Source of the DNA: Bryoerythrophyllum caledonicum
Taxonomy: Eukaryota > Streptophyta > Bryopsida > Pottiales > Pottiaceae
Length of the DNA: 64,000 bases
Assembly: GCA_963971425.1 (NCBI GenBank)
Contig: OZ020518.1
Coordinates: forward strand, 3,360,263-3,424,262
Direction of reading: 5' to 3'
Each line of letters starts with the position of its first letter. Positions within the stretch are counted from its first letter, which is position 1. Positions 45,004 to 56,518 of this stretch are shown piece after piece. The notes under the pieces are model-generated. The model was not told the DNA's origin, searched no databases, and worked only from the letters and a program-made list of their open reading frames with translations. The translations under genes were made by a program, and so were the position numbers.

Positions 45004-46350
45004 ATGGGAAACACCAACTCGCGTGTTGGCCACTTGCGAGGCCTGTGTAGTGTGTGTATGCGTGGAGGGAGGGAAGGAGAGGATGTTGGTGGAGGAAGTA
45101 GTGCATGTCAGGATGTTGACTTGCAGTTTCGTGCTACACGCACTCTTAGAGGTAGTGACCTTGTGGCTGCAATTACGGCGGAGAGTGAGCATGATGTGAA
45201 GCAACGGGTTGAGACATCGAAGTCACATTGGAGCCAAGTGGCGGAGTTTGCTTCAGGTTCGAGTGACAAGAATGTGGAGGCAGAGAATTGGGAAGTGTGG
45301 AAGGGTTTATATTCAAATCCAGCATGGGCTGGAGCTTTCTTTCGAACATTTGGATATGAGTTTGAAGGATATGGAGATAATGGAGCATTGCAGATTGGAG
45401 AGAAGTTTGCAGAGGGTGGGCAGGCTGAGCTCTTCCATGCCAAGGTTGTTTGGAAAATTCTAGACAATAATAAGTTAGATGAGAGCGATGGATTTGAGTA
45501 TGTTGTCAAGGTGTTCAAGAAGGGCACCCCCTTGAAGGACCTGAAATTGCAATGGCCCCATGGCTTGTTGCAATACCATGTTGAACAAATGGAAAATCAG
45601 AAATTACCATCACCTAAGAGGGATCTAAGGTTTTATTGTTCGGTCGTGCATGGAACACTGTTGAAAGACGGAAGATTTGCGTTCCTAATGAGAAAGGAGG
45701 ATTTTGATTTGAGAACTCTCATCGACCACAACATGAAGACATCAACCAACAACAATTGTGGACCATTTTTGAAAGAAGAAGTAGAGCAATTCATGTTTGA
45801 GGTTGCACTTGGCATGAGTTGGTTGCATAGTCGTGACATTGTTCATAGAGACCTCAAGGCATCCAATGTGCTCATGAAAGTCCACAAGAACGGTTTCATG
45901 CAATGCTTCGTTGCGGATTATGAATGTTCCATTGGAGTGGTGGGAACGGGTTCTTTCAGAGCTCCTGAGATATTGAAGGCTTGTGAAGAGAAGAATGTTA
46001 ACAGTAAGCCAGAGTTGTTTACAAAGTCATCTGATGTGTACAGTTATGCGATGACTTGCTACGAGATGTTGACAGGGAAATTGCCTTTTGGTGGTCATTC
46101 GGTAAATGACTACTCAAAACGTGTCATCAGTGGAGAACGCCCAGAAGTACCTAGGTGTGTAGAGGCTTGGATGGATAATCTTTTGAGAAAGTGTTGGCAG
46201 ACAGATCCATTAGCTAGACCATCTTTTGAAGATGTGGTGAATACAATATTTGAGAATTCACCACGAATTAGTGGATTGGTAGAAGATGGAGTATACAGTG
46301 TAGGTAAAATGGATTGGATAGTTTGGAGAAGTTTAGCCATGAATGCATAA
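45004..46350 (+). CDS. Atypical TKL/Raf-like protein kinase, 448 aa, putative N-myristoylation
   Basis: A single coding exon. I chose the ATG at 45004 because it gives MGNTNSRVG, a classic N-myristoylation start, and because the paralogue at 63820 starts identically; an upstream in-frame ATG (44977) is not preferred. The kinase domain spans about residues 130-430. Visible parts: degenerate Gly-loop (FAEGGQAELFHA), catalytic Lys in YVVKVFKKG, HRDLKASNV catalytic loop, ADYECS in place of DFG, GTGSFRAPEIL activation segment with APE, DVYSYAMTCYEMLTGKLPF (subdomain IX) and CWQTDPLARPSF (subdomain XI). Asp of HRD and Asp of DYE remain, so activity is possible, but the Gly of DFG is lost. About 125 N-terminal residues are unlike any domain I know. 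A duplicated copy begins near the right edge. Confidence 0.85.
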   Translation: MGNTNSRVGHLRGLCSVCMRGGREGEDVGGGSSACQDVDLQFRATRTLRGSDLVAAITAESEHDVKQRVETSKSHWSQVAEFASGSSDKNVEAENWEVWKGLYSNPAWAGAFFRTFGYEFEGYGDNGALQIGEKFAEGGQAELFHAKVVWKILDNNKLDESDGFEYVVKVFKKGTPLKDLKLQWPHGLLQYHVEQMENQKLPSPKRDLRFYCSVVHGTLLKDGRFAFLMRKEDFDLRTLIDHNMKTSTNNNCGPFLKEEVEQFMFEVALGMSWLHSRDIVHRDLKASNVLMKVHKNGFMQCFVADYECSIGVVGTGSFRAPEILKACEEKNVNSKPELFTKSSDVYSYAMTCYEMLTGKLPFGGHSVNDYSKRVISGERPEVPRCVEAWMDNLLRKCWQTDPLARPSFEDVVNTIFENSPRISGLVEDGVYSVGKMDWIVWRSLAMNA

Positions 46351-47017
46351 TTTCACTACATACATATTGATGTATTGTGAATGTTGTACATATAGATATT
46401 TCAAGAGTGCTTCAATATTTGTATTTATTGTTCTGTTTGTATCTTTATTTGAACAATATATCTTGGAAATAATTCTACACTATAATTACGAATGTATCCT
46501 TGAATTGATGTTCATATGATGTGAAAAATCATTACAATTTTAGAACAGTGATGGAAATTTGACTTTCATGAATTCTTTATTTGGTGATTGTTGATTTTTC
46601 ATTACATTCAAGACTTGAGCTTTTATTCTAAACCAAATTTTGTTTGTTTTTACAAACTTATTTACAATGGCTAAATTGTAGAACATGTTTTAAAATGTCT
46701 TCATAGCTTTAATCACTTTCTATACTCTGTAATAGTCAAATCTAACTAGGAAATGGACATATAATTGGTACTTAGTTTGGAAGTGGTAGTAGAAAGTTAA
46801 GTGTCTAATAGGAGTGACTTGTTTCAATTCAAAACCATCACCTAAGACACAAATCTCAATTTTTGATATTGTATTTGAAACACCAATATATACAAGAAAG
46901 TCGGAAGAAGTAAAAACTCATCATATATTAAGTAGGTGTGTTTACTTTGCATGTTACATGTTGCATGTTACATGTAACATGTTGATGTTCATTTACCTAT
47001 GTAGTTTGGTCTTCAAC
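46351..47017. other. 3' flank of the kinase gene; no gene
   Basis: AT-rich. A short GTTACATGTTGCATGTTACATGTAACATG repeat lies near 46950-46980. No coding signal. Confidence 0.5.
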
Positions 47018-47019
47018 TA

Positions 47020-47236
47020 CACTAAAGTTGGTATTTAGTGTTAGGCACAATAAATGATTTGTAAGTGCTATAATTTTTTACTCTTGATGCGGATTAATAC
47101 TAAGAGCATAACTATTTATATTATTTAGAGAAGAGAATCATTATAAACATTGGTCGTAAAAATATTCATCAATAGTGAAACGTTATAGCATTTATAAGTC
47201 ATTTATTGTGCTTAACACTAAATACCAACTTTAGTG
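47020..47236. mobile_element. TA-flanked foldback MITE, 217 bp, Stowaway-like
   Basis: Arms of about 55 bp, CACTAAAGTTGGTATTTAGT... and its near-exact reverse complement, enclose about 105 bp. TA lies on both sides, compatible with a Tc1/mariner-type target. A degenerate relative is at 26799-26990. Confidence 0.8.
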
Positions 47237-47369
47237 TACCTCCATTTGAATTATGAATATTCTTAGAAGATTCTATCAAAGTGATGGATTACTGTTATTA
47301 TACATATCGGTAAGTTTTGGCACCTAGATGCCAAACTAATTATGTTTGTTCCTTTCTCAATGTTTGGAC

Positions 47370-47605
47370 ATCGTGGATATCACCTACGTATAACATGGGT
47401 ATCATCTTGGCATCACACAAGTATCACCTAGGCATAAAATTGCTATAACCTTGGTAATACATACGAATTACCTAAGCATTACATAGGTATCACCTAGGCA
47501 TTATATAGATTCCACCAAGGCATTACATAAGAACCACCTATCTATGCATGACACGGATATCACCTGGAAATTACATAAGTATTTTCCAAAATTTTGTGCA
47601 CTCTC
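47370..47605. repeat. Tandem 20-22 bp 'GGTATCACCTAGGCATTACATA' array, copy 3 of the dispersed family
   Basis: About ten degenerate units of TATCACCTAGGCATTACATA type run in direct order. The array ends with GTATTTTCCAAAATTTTGTGCACTCTCC, the reverse of the edge seen at 478 and 4085. This is the longest array of the family. Confidence 0.65.
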
Positions 47606-48736
47606 CCTTCCCCATTCTCCATGCATAGGATATATCTAAAAATTTACAATTTTCACTACCTATACACAATACCTACCACAAACTTGAATCTATTCCATCC
47701 ATTAGTAGATGTTGTGCAAGTGTTAGAATGGTTTTAATGCAATGTCAAGAAGGGAATAGCTTTGTCAAGTAGGTATATTTTACTCCCAAACCAACAAATA
47801 GACTTCTACTTATCTAAGTAACTTTTTATTGACTCATGGACCTTGAAAATGTTTGTGACATTCTCTTACAACATGTGAGATTTATATAGAAGTAAACAAC
47901 CCCATTTTATGAAAGATTGTGAATACAAAACCTTGACGATTCTTGATAAGCCAATGTTTTTCCACCCTCTTGAGGAAGGTGCAATTTAAGACATAAAATT
48001 TAAAGATATATATATATATACTTTTTTTAAAAAAAAATTTAAAAAAAAAATCTCCTTTGAGAAAGAGCATAAACCTTTGTGTGGACCTTTTGACTCTGCA
48101 ACTTGTATAGAACTATATTTACAAAAAAAGAAATTGTTGCAACTTTCAAATGTCCGTTTGTTAGACAATTGTTTCAAAATTACTCCACCCCTTTCAACCT
48201 CTAGAGATTTGTTTACAAAAACTTACATCATGTACACCATAGAAGTAATAAATCCAGATTATGTGTAATGCAATAACTTGACACTAGTGAAGTGAAAAGG
48301 TTGCTAACCTTCTTCACATAGAGAAAGTGAAAAAATACCTTTTACTTGACTTTATACATTGTAATTTTCCAATTTGTACAATCATTAATAGGAGATTTTT
48401 ATTATATCATTTTAACGACCAAGATTAAGATGTCAAGATGGTTCAAGATGAAGATACTCATTTTTCTTGTTATTACCCTTTTATCATCAAAACATGCAAT
48501 TTATAAGTATTATTGGTGAAAATAAAATACGGATTCTCCCGACTCGTCAACCAAATTGTAAACAACATATGCATCAAATTTTCCTATATTTGTGAGGAAA
48601 AGCCACTTGATACTGAAATGGTGAGTTTCTATCGACATATGATGACGATAGTTGAATGTAATGCTTTTCATTAAAAATCTCTACTTCCTTAGTTTCTTAA
48701 TAATATTCCTTAGTACAAGTGCACGTTCCATTTTAC
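47606..48736. other. No gene recognised
   Basis: Includes a (TA)n run at about 48006-48020. A weak resemblance to MITE A body sequence lies near 48275-48390 (GAAGTGAAAAGG..., TACTTGACTTTATACATTGTAAT). Confidence 0.45.
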
Positions 48737-49440
48737 TCCTAAAGTATCTTGACTATTTGACACCAAAACCACTTCAAAATTGCCCATTGTAATATAATGA
48801 GTGGAAGAAGATAATAAAAAAATTTACTTATAAGCATAAGATCTTCACCTACATTCATAAAGACACCTCCATACATATCTTCATTAAATTTAACCGCACA
48901 AGTTGGAAGATTATAGTGTTTGAAGTAAAAAGAGAGGTTTATTTTCTCCTTTGCATTGAGAGAATTAGCAATCTTTCTTTTCACTTGGTCCCAAAATTTT
49001 GCATGCTACAGGGTCTCAATTTCATACCATCATGTTTTAGTTATTTGTACTTTTATTTTTAGAAGTATAAGATCGATGTAGGATACTCAAAAGAATGGTG
49101 CAAGGAGTGGTGGTTCAAAGTCTGCCAATAATCATTTTGATTTTTTGTAGATTGACTTCGTTACAAAAGTATGAGAAACCCATCAATTAGAGAAAAGATT
49201 TAAATACCACATCTTGGGGTCGTAAAAATTAAAAATTAAAAATATTAAAATCTCTAATCATTATACCAAAATGATAGCATTTGTTTTGGTTCCTTGTCTA
49301 GCAATGTGTGAAATTTTTTGGGTTGGATAAAAACGGATTTTGGACTCAAAAGAAAAGATTTGTATTAAACAATCTTAAAGAATTGATATTATTTGTTAAC
49401 GTAAATAATTCAACGTCTAGAACGTCATAGCAAAAGTTTT
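48737..49440 (-). mobile_element. Decayed reversed copy of the TTAA MITE body
   Basis: CTCCTAAAGTATCTTGAC...GACACCAAAACCACTTCAAAATTG aligns with the reverse complement of the MITE A right end. GTTTGAAGTAAAAAGAGAGG...TTTGCATTGAG and GGTTCCTTGTCTAGCAATGTGTG follow in the same order. The ends have decayed, so limits are approximate. Confidence 0.5.
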
Positions 49441-51228
49441 AGAGCCACTTAGGAAAAAATAATTCAACATCTCTTGAAAAGTTAAATAGCTTAACTTTCA
49501 TTCTAGATTTCCCATTGCAAAAAATAAAAATAAATTGGATGAAGTCACTACCATGCCACATCTCAAGAAACAAATTTAGGAACTGTTGATTACATTTGAA
49601 ATCATGGGAATCTGCCAAAACATGACAAAGCTCCACCAAAGGACAATTTTAACGTCCTCCAAAAGTCCGACTAAATCATACACTACCTCCAAAGTCATAA
49701 CACCATTTCAATGTGTCAAATACTTTAACATCAAGGGAACTATAACGCTTTTGATACTTTAACATCAAGATGCAAGTCTTGCTAAACTATAATTCATAGT
49801 TTGTATTCCACATAGTTAAATACATGCCTATATATGAGGCTCTCGATTGACGTTTAAGGGTTATTTCCATATTGCCAAAGCCATTTTGATGCAAGTTTTT
49901 TAGCCCAAGTCCAACCATGACAAGCAAATCTCATGTGTCTCCACCAACATGAGCTTATATTGCCATATTGGTTATAATGGCCAATCCTTCTTATTTTGGC
50001 CATTAAAAATGGTTTGTGTTGTAGTTAGTTTCATGACTTTAGGCTCATACATATGATTAATGTAGCTCTATTACTTATTAGAAATTGTTGGATTAACCTT
50101 TATGGAGACTAGTTCTTTTTCAAAAGGGGACTTGGCTATTGGCAGTTTCTTATAGTGACCCATAAATAAGATTTTGCTCCCTAGAGAACATTTGATAGAA
50201 CTAAGAGGAGGTTTCAATCAATTTAATTTTGAAAAGTAACTCTTGAAATTTTGATTGAGGATAGACGTTTTTAAAAGCTTTGTAAAAAGTTTCTTTCAAT
50301 AAATGTACCCAGAAGAACTTAGATTGCTTGAAACATCAAAAGCTAGGCTCTAGAGAGATAGTGCAGCGTTGCATAGGAATGAATTATAAAATGATGGATG
50401 CGGACTATAGTGAAGGGGAGTTTTGAGAAAATATGTTAAATACTTAACTTGCTCGCTCCAAAGACCTCCAACAAAACCCTTCTCAAAGACCCCTCTTTTC
50501 TATTGAAGACCCCCTCTCAGCCTTATTGGCTCTACGGGAAGATTGTTGCACTAGAAATGCGATCTTGGAGGGGCCGCAGATGTCCATTAATTAAGGCGAT
50601 GGAGCCATACATGCTCATGTGGTCCTTCCTTTAACCTCTCATGCACCTTTATTTGTTGATAGCTCATTATTTTGTTGATTGATATTTAAAAAGTCACATA
50701 AATAGTGGACATTTCGTATTTACCTCCTTTTTTCCCCATGTAAAGAAGAAGTCATAATTCATTTATCAACGGTTTGGATTATACTTTTGACAAATATTAA
50801 TTTAAAACAAGTTGAAATTGGCATGCTTTTGAAATGGTTGATTTAATATGCCTAGACATTGTTCTATTCTTTCTCATTTCCCAAACCCCTATAATAATTT
50901 TGATGTCTGGCGTACATTGACCTAACATAAGATGGAACATAGATACATAAAATCTAGGCTAAGCATAGTGGGAAATTTTGACTTTATTTTGAGTCAAAGT
51001 ACACTAGTCGTATGCAGGCAAGGTAAAACATATCTATATTGCACTTTTTAAATGCGTATATCTTATAACCTCTATTATAAAGTATTTTGAGTATCTTCTT
51101 TAGTACTAAAAATATATATTCTATGGTTGAAAACAGTAGAAAATCGTTCAAATATATCTCATAATCTCTAAATTAAAAAAAACAATTTTGGAACGGTTTG
51201 ATGAAACATAGTCATAGTCTCTTAGGTG
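49441..51228. other. No gene recognised
   Basis: AT-rich; open frames are short and without motifs. Confidence 0.5.
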
Positions 51229-51232
51229 TTAA

Positions 51233-51303
51233 CCCCTAAATTTCCAAGAGTCTACTTAGAAGACTTTAAAAGTCCTCCAAGGGGACTCCTGGGAATTTAG
51301 GGG
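51233..51303. mobile_element. Minimal TTAA MITE, 71 bp
   Basis: CCCCTAAATTTCCAAGAGTC and GGACTCCTGGGAATTTAGGGG are the two inverted ends with almost no interior. TTAA lies on both sides (51229-51232 and 51304-51307). It is the shortest member of the family in the window. Confidence 0.75.
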
Positions 51304-51307
51304 TTAA

Positions 51308-52208
51308 GCAGAAAGCATAATGAATCAATTTCTAGGTGTAAATAAATTCTCCAACACAATGTGGCTTATTATATTTTAGAATGCAATGACTATCAAGAAA
51401 TTTCATATATGTCAACCTCGTGAAAAGTTTAAATGAACCTACTATTTCTTAACAAGTACTATTTTGATCAAATTCAATCAATCTAACAATGGTATTAGCT
51501 TAGTTTTAGTATAACTATTTTCCACCAAAAATACTTCAAGAGTATCCATTCTTGTGATTTTATTTCCTTTTTCAAAGTTATGTTTCATGAACTTCAAGGT
51601 CTATTGAATCTGATTAAAGGAAATACATTCAAAAATTTATAAACGGATATAAAGAACATAGCATTAAATGGGAAGAGAAAAGATATTAACTTCTCAAAAT
51701 AATGGAGATCAAAGAGAATTGGGCTTCTCTTAGTATCAAATTCTTAACATAAATAAGGTTTTATTTCAATGTTGTTTAGATTTGCATGATGCTTGTTTGG
51801 TTATACAACATTATGATGACGTAACAAAGGGATGAAAAAATCATTTTCTATTTAATAAACTTCATTCCTCTTTAGATGTGGATTTAAATAGTCAAAGCAT
51901 ATACTTATGCAATTCCTTAACATAGAATGTAAAGAGAAGAAGATTAAAGAACTCTAATTTTTGTGGGAGATCAAATAAAATGTAAATTCATATTTTTCCC
52001 TGTAAATAAAGAGTTTTGCAATCATATTAGATACTTATTGAAAAATTTATGAAAGATAATTGAACACTCTTTAAATAATCTGGAACAATCTGATGTCAAT
52101 ACAAAGCACTAAAGATGGCAGGGGTAATCATGCCTATTACCACCATCTTCCTATTTCCATCACTCCATAATGATCCAACTTGTTCACTCATTTACAACTC
52201 TAAATAAA
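51308..52208. other. No gene recognised
   Basis: AT-rich, no motif-bearing frame and no clear repeat. Confidence 0.5.
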
Positions 52209-52484
52209 TCCTTTAATGCCAATGGGCTCTCAAGGCCTAGGAAAATCTACGAGCATTATATATAAGGCAAAACATCATCTACATTCCATCGCGACCCCAC
52301 TTCACAAAAATCATTGTAGTTTGACAATGCTTGCAATGATTTTTGTGGCGCCCATCCCGGTAGATGCCCAACTTGCTCCGCCTCTAAATTTTACTCAAAT
52401 TTTTCTTGGAAGTGGTCTGAAGTGCTTGCTATAGTGGTTAATGTGCCAATAACAACTCATAAATAGTCATTAGGCCTTAATGGG
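52209..52484. mobile_element. Second TTAA MITE family, copy 3
   Basis: The right end TTAGGCCTTAATGGG is followed by TTAA (52485-52488). The left end reads CCTTTAATGCCAATGGG with a decayed target. Internal sequence (ATCTACGAGCATTATATATA, GCGACCCCACTTCA, ATCATTGTAGTTTG) aligns with 19798-20080. Confidence 0.55.
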
Positions 52485-52488
52485 TTAA

Positions 52489-54042
52489 GGTTTACTATTT
52501 GTCATGACCTCTTAGTTTTGGCTGACACTCATGGAGGATACCACCTGCTCGCACTAATGGACTAAATAGGGCTGAGCACTCTAAAAATGCATAACTAATT
52601 CACATTTTATCAAAAAAAACTATGAGTCACTTGGGATGAAATTATAGTACATTTTTACTGTCCCCCTTCAAATATAAAGATTGCTAATTTTGTCAATCCT
52701 AAGACAACTTACCTTAACCGCTTTTTTTCTCTCTTCTAAGGTCTAACCATAATGAGGAAGGAAATGACATCACTGCAAGAGCATTGACTTCTTGTGTATC
52801 TTCTAATTTGTTTATTTTAATTCAAATTAACACCTAATGTTCGTGACTTTGTTTCACCAAAACAATCCCAAAACTCCCTCTTCTAGATGAGATATTATGA
52901 GACTAATTTAAACAATTTTTTAATTTTTGCATCTCTAGGTTCTCAAGACTTAGTACTACAATAAGACAATGAAATTTTCTTATCAACTTTGATCCCATTC
53001 TAAAGCACGAGCATTTTATGGGTGCAATATAGATTTTTTCCGTGCGCAAATACGGTTAGTGTTATTTGACTCTAGATGATAGCATATTAATTCACTACAC
53101 ATTGGATGAATTTTTTGGAATTATGTTCTCCCTTATGTGAGGTGATTGCACATCATAAGTAATGGAGTTTTTTAGGATAAGGAAAATGGTCTTGTATTGA
53201 CTAGAGTTATATTATGCAACCAATTCCTTACCAATTTTTATCTACTTAGTAGTTAAATAAATGTTTTACTAATCTATAATCCAAATGGTAAGCATCACAA
53301 TATCATTCCTTCTTCTAGTTGGGGGGAATTCATTTCCAGGATATAAAAGAAATTCCTAGATAATGAGCAATTTTATGTAAAATCAATGAGGGTTGTCAAG
53401 AGCTTTCCTTTAGTGCTGCCCGCCTCAAAATTCCATACTTTTCAACTTTATAGTAACTTTCCTAGCTTCTCCACACTCCAAGTTTTGATGATTGATACAC
53501 CATAGATTTTTCCCTATGAATTCAAAAAATAAAGAATAAACTTTCCCCAAGCTAGCCCATGTTCCTATTTTGAGAATAATTTCCAAAAATTAATCTTAAA
53601 GATTGGATTTTTAGGAACCTGCACAAACTTATTCAATACTGTGCAGATATAATAGCTCTTCTATAGAGATTAAAGTTGCAATATTAGAATGACAACCCAA
53701 GAGTTTCAAAATGTGTACTTCTGAACATTGAAGAAGATCTACATTTGAACATTGAGGCTCTACAACTAACTCCACATGGCTATAAAATAATCCAATGCTA
53801 TACTTAGAATGCACGTTTTCCATCACCAAATGCCCTCTAAAATGTAATAGCTCTTATTAAGGATACATGCAACTAATGATGACTTTTAAAAAGATCACCT
53901 TCTGTCATTTTAAGAGAATATTATACATGATGCTCAAGATATAGTGAAATCTTTATTGATCCAACATCACATAAGTTCATTGATTACAAGGTAGATCAAG
54001 GTCCATACTTACAACACAACAACTAATAAGAGAACTAACTAA
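52489..54042. other. No gene recognised
   Basis: AT-rich and without coding signal on either strand. Confidence 0.5.
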
Positions 54043-54741
54043 GGGGCGGTTTACACTATAGACCAAGAGCCATGACCAAGGAAAAATGGATTAATTCCAT
54101 GGTCACACTTCCATGGTCACATTTTAGAAAAAGGTAATTTTTAAAGCCCTTGGGCCTCTCACTAAGTGTAAACCGAACTTGGACCCGGAAGAATGACCAC
54201 GTACAAAAAAGTGGGCGTGCTGATTTTTTAAAAGAATGCCTAAAAAGGGCAGTTTTGCCTAAAAAAACAAAGAAAAAAAACAAGCCTGAATGACAAAATA
54301 CAGCAAGAATCAAGGCACACAAGACATTGAATGAAGGAATGATACAAGGAAAGCGATGACCTTTTCTACTTCAAGTTCAAAGTGTAACGGTATGAGGTAA
54401 ATAAAGGGTGGCCGCCATTGAATCTATAGTAATGATGGACCTCCTCAAAGAAAAAAATAGATTTTTTTTTTATAAATAATTAAACAGCATTTCAGGACCA
54501 TGGTCTCCTTGTTCAGCAATGAGAGAACCCTTTTTGCCTCTCTCGCCGCAAAATCCGGGGGACCCTTCAACATTATCCACTAGGCCTATTTCTAGGCCTT
54601 TTTAGGACCTCAAATCCTTTGGTGACTTTTCTTTTTTCCTTGTAGTGTAAACCCAAGTCATCCCGAGACGAGTTGATGGAGCCAATCACAGATTTTAGAG
54701 GTGCATGGGACGAGTTCTTGGTTTGTAGTGTAAACCGCCCC
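54043..54741. mobile_element. Harbinger-like MITE, 699 bp
   Basis: Ends GGGGCGGTTTACACTATAGA and GTAGTGTAAACCGCCCC with TAA target duplications (54040-54042 and 54742-54744). The right arm GATTTTAGAGGTGCATGGGA matches the arms of the 138 bp element at 7280. The interior has inverted CCATGGTCAC repeats but no transposase. Confidence 0.8.
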
Positions 54742-54744
54742 TAA

Positions 54745-56518
54745 AAAGATGTGAAGAAAGAGGAATGCAATGAAGAAAATAAGACATGATAACTAGAGGT
54801 GAAGACAAAAAGATCCATTTTTCATTGCTTCTCACTCTTTGAGATTCAATTTTTTATCAAATTAAAAAACTAATCATATATTCTCAAAGCGAAGAAGGTG
54901 AAATATAAGATGTTTAGATTCAAGTAAATCAAAAAGGAAAAGTAATAAGAGAAAAAATTTAAAAAGTAAATTACAACAATTTACACTTAAAGAACTCTAA
55001 AAGTTTATCAACAAGTCCCCCATTGATGTACCACCAATTACCATCAATCCATTCTCAATGTGTAAATGCTTGCTTTGAGTTTAGGACCTTTCAAAATACA
55101 GAAAGCAACTATAGCCAAAAAAGTGTTGATGAGTACAACCTACTCATTGGAATAATAGGTGCATAGTTGTCCCTTGATTGTAATTAAAGACATGGTAGAG
55201 CAACATGGTACACCTCAAATTTTGATACCTTTTGTCCCCTTTCCTTACCCTTTGTCCCCTTTCCTTAGCTTTCAAAGTTGGTGAAAATTGAATATGTGGG
55301 AAATGTTTGAGTGAGGAATGGATCTTTTTGTCGAGACCTCTATATGTAGAACCATGGAAGCTATCCTCAAAAGTTTATATATGTCATAACACATTTATAA
55401 TCCATTTAGTTTCAGCCATGAACTAAAAGCCCCATAAGAAGTCCAGAGAGTATGTACTATACTAACAAAAACCATCCAACTCAATCACAAAAAGGGGGAA
55501 TCTAAGAGTTCTAAATATACATACACTGATCACATAGTTGACTACACCAATTGCTTGAGTGATAAATTTAGGTCTAGGATACAACACATGCAAACAGATG
55601 GGTCAATTGTCGATATTCAAATGGATCCTCAGTACGAAAAAAACTAATTTACAATGACTATGAGCATTCCACCGCACTTCATGGTGCAGATCATCAGATA
55701 GTGTACGTTCAGAATCAGAATCATAGCTCAAAAAAAAGGACAAGATGAACTGGAAAAACCTTATCCTGGCATTTGCTTCCTCCGTCTTGTGACTCTTGAC
55801 GTCCCTCCACTTGAAGATTGGCTTAGGGTTTAGGGTTTGATTGGATAGATAAGGAACAATAGATTTTCAACCCATCCACACGTGTTTATCTATCTGTCCT
55901 TATCTATCCAATTAAACCCTAAACCTTGAAACTTTGTTGTCATTTCAAACTGCACAATGTCATAAAACAATTTAACTGCATGGACCGTCACTTAGCTAAA
56001 ACTCTCAATCGCAAAGGTCCGCTATGTCGTCAAACTGTATAGTACCCTCTAGAAACTCTTGCAACCCTTCTATGAAGCCCTTCAAATTCTTTCTTTTATT
56101 TCCATTGTAAAATATTCTATCAAAACCATCCTATTAAATCTATTGCTTTGTAGAACCTTCCTCAACGTATGAAATGTCAATGTCTAAAAATAAGAACTCT
56201 ATCTATAGTGAATTATTTTATTTTATCTTCTTGGTTTCACATAAAAATTAATTGAAAAATATAAGTGATGGTTTTTAACATTTGATTGCACAAATATATA
56301 GGAAACGTCATTGTACACACGTTTTGTATTACAAAGATGCGCACTATGTAGGTAAAATTTTCCTCTATGTGGGTATAATGTGTTTTCTAATTTTCTTTCA
56401 TACCAATTTATGACTAAAGAAATCAAACTCATGTATTAAACCAAAACTTAAACAACATAGTCAGATAAGGTATGATTAGAAAGCTATAGTAATGTCGAAG
56501 CCTACTATAACATGAAAT
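54745..56518. other. No gene recognised
   Basis: Apart from the small foldback at 55827-55925, no feature can be supported. Confidence 0.5.
55827..55925. repeat. 99-bp foldback element
   Basis: GGTTTAGGGTTTGATTGGAT... (55827-55856) is a near-perfect reverse complement of the segment at 55897-55925, which ends in AAACCCTAAACC, with about 40 bases between. AAACCCT also resembles the plant telomeric unit at both tips. Confidence 0.75.

Noticed and set aside
48006-48060. (TA)n and A/T runs as an origin or matrix attachment site
   Set aside because: Simple AT-rich sequence is common throughout; no specific motif supports a function.
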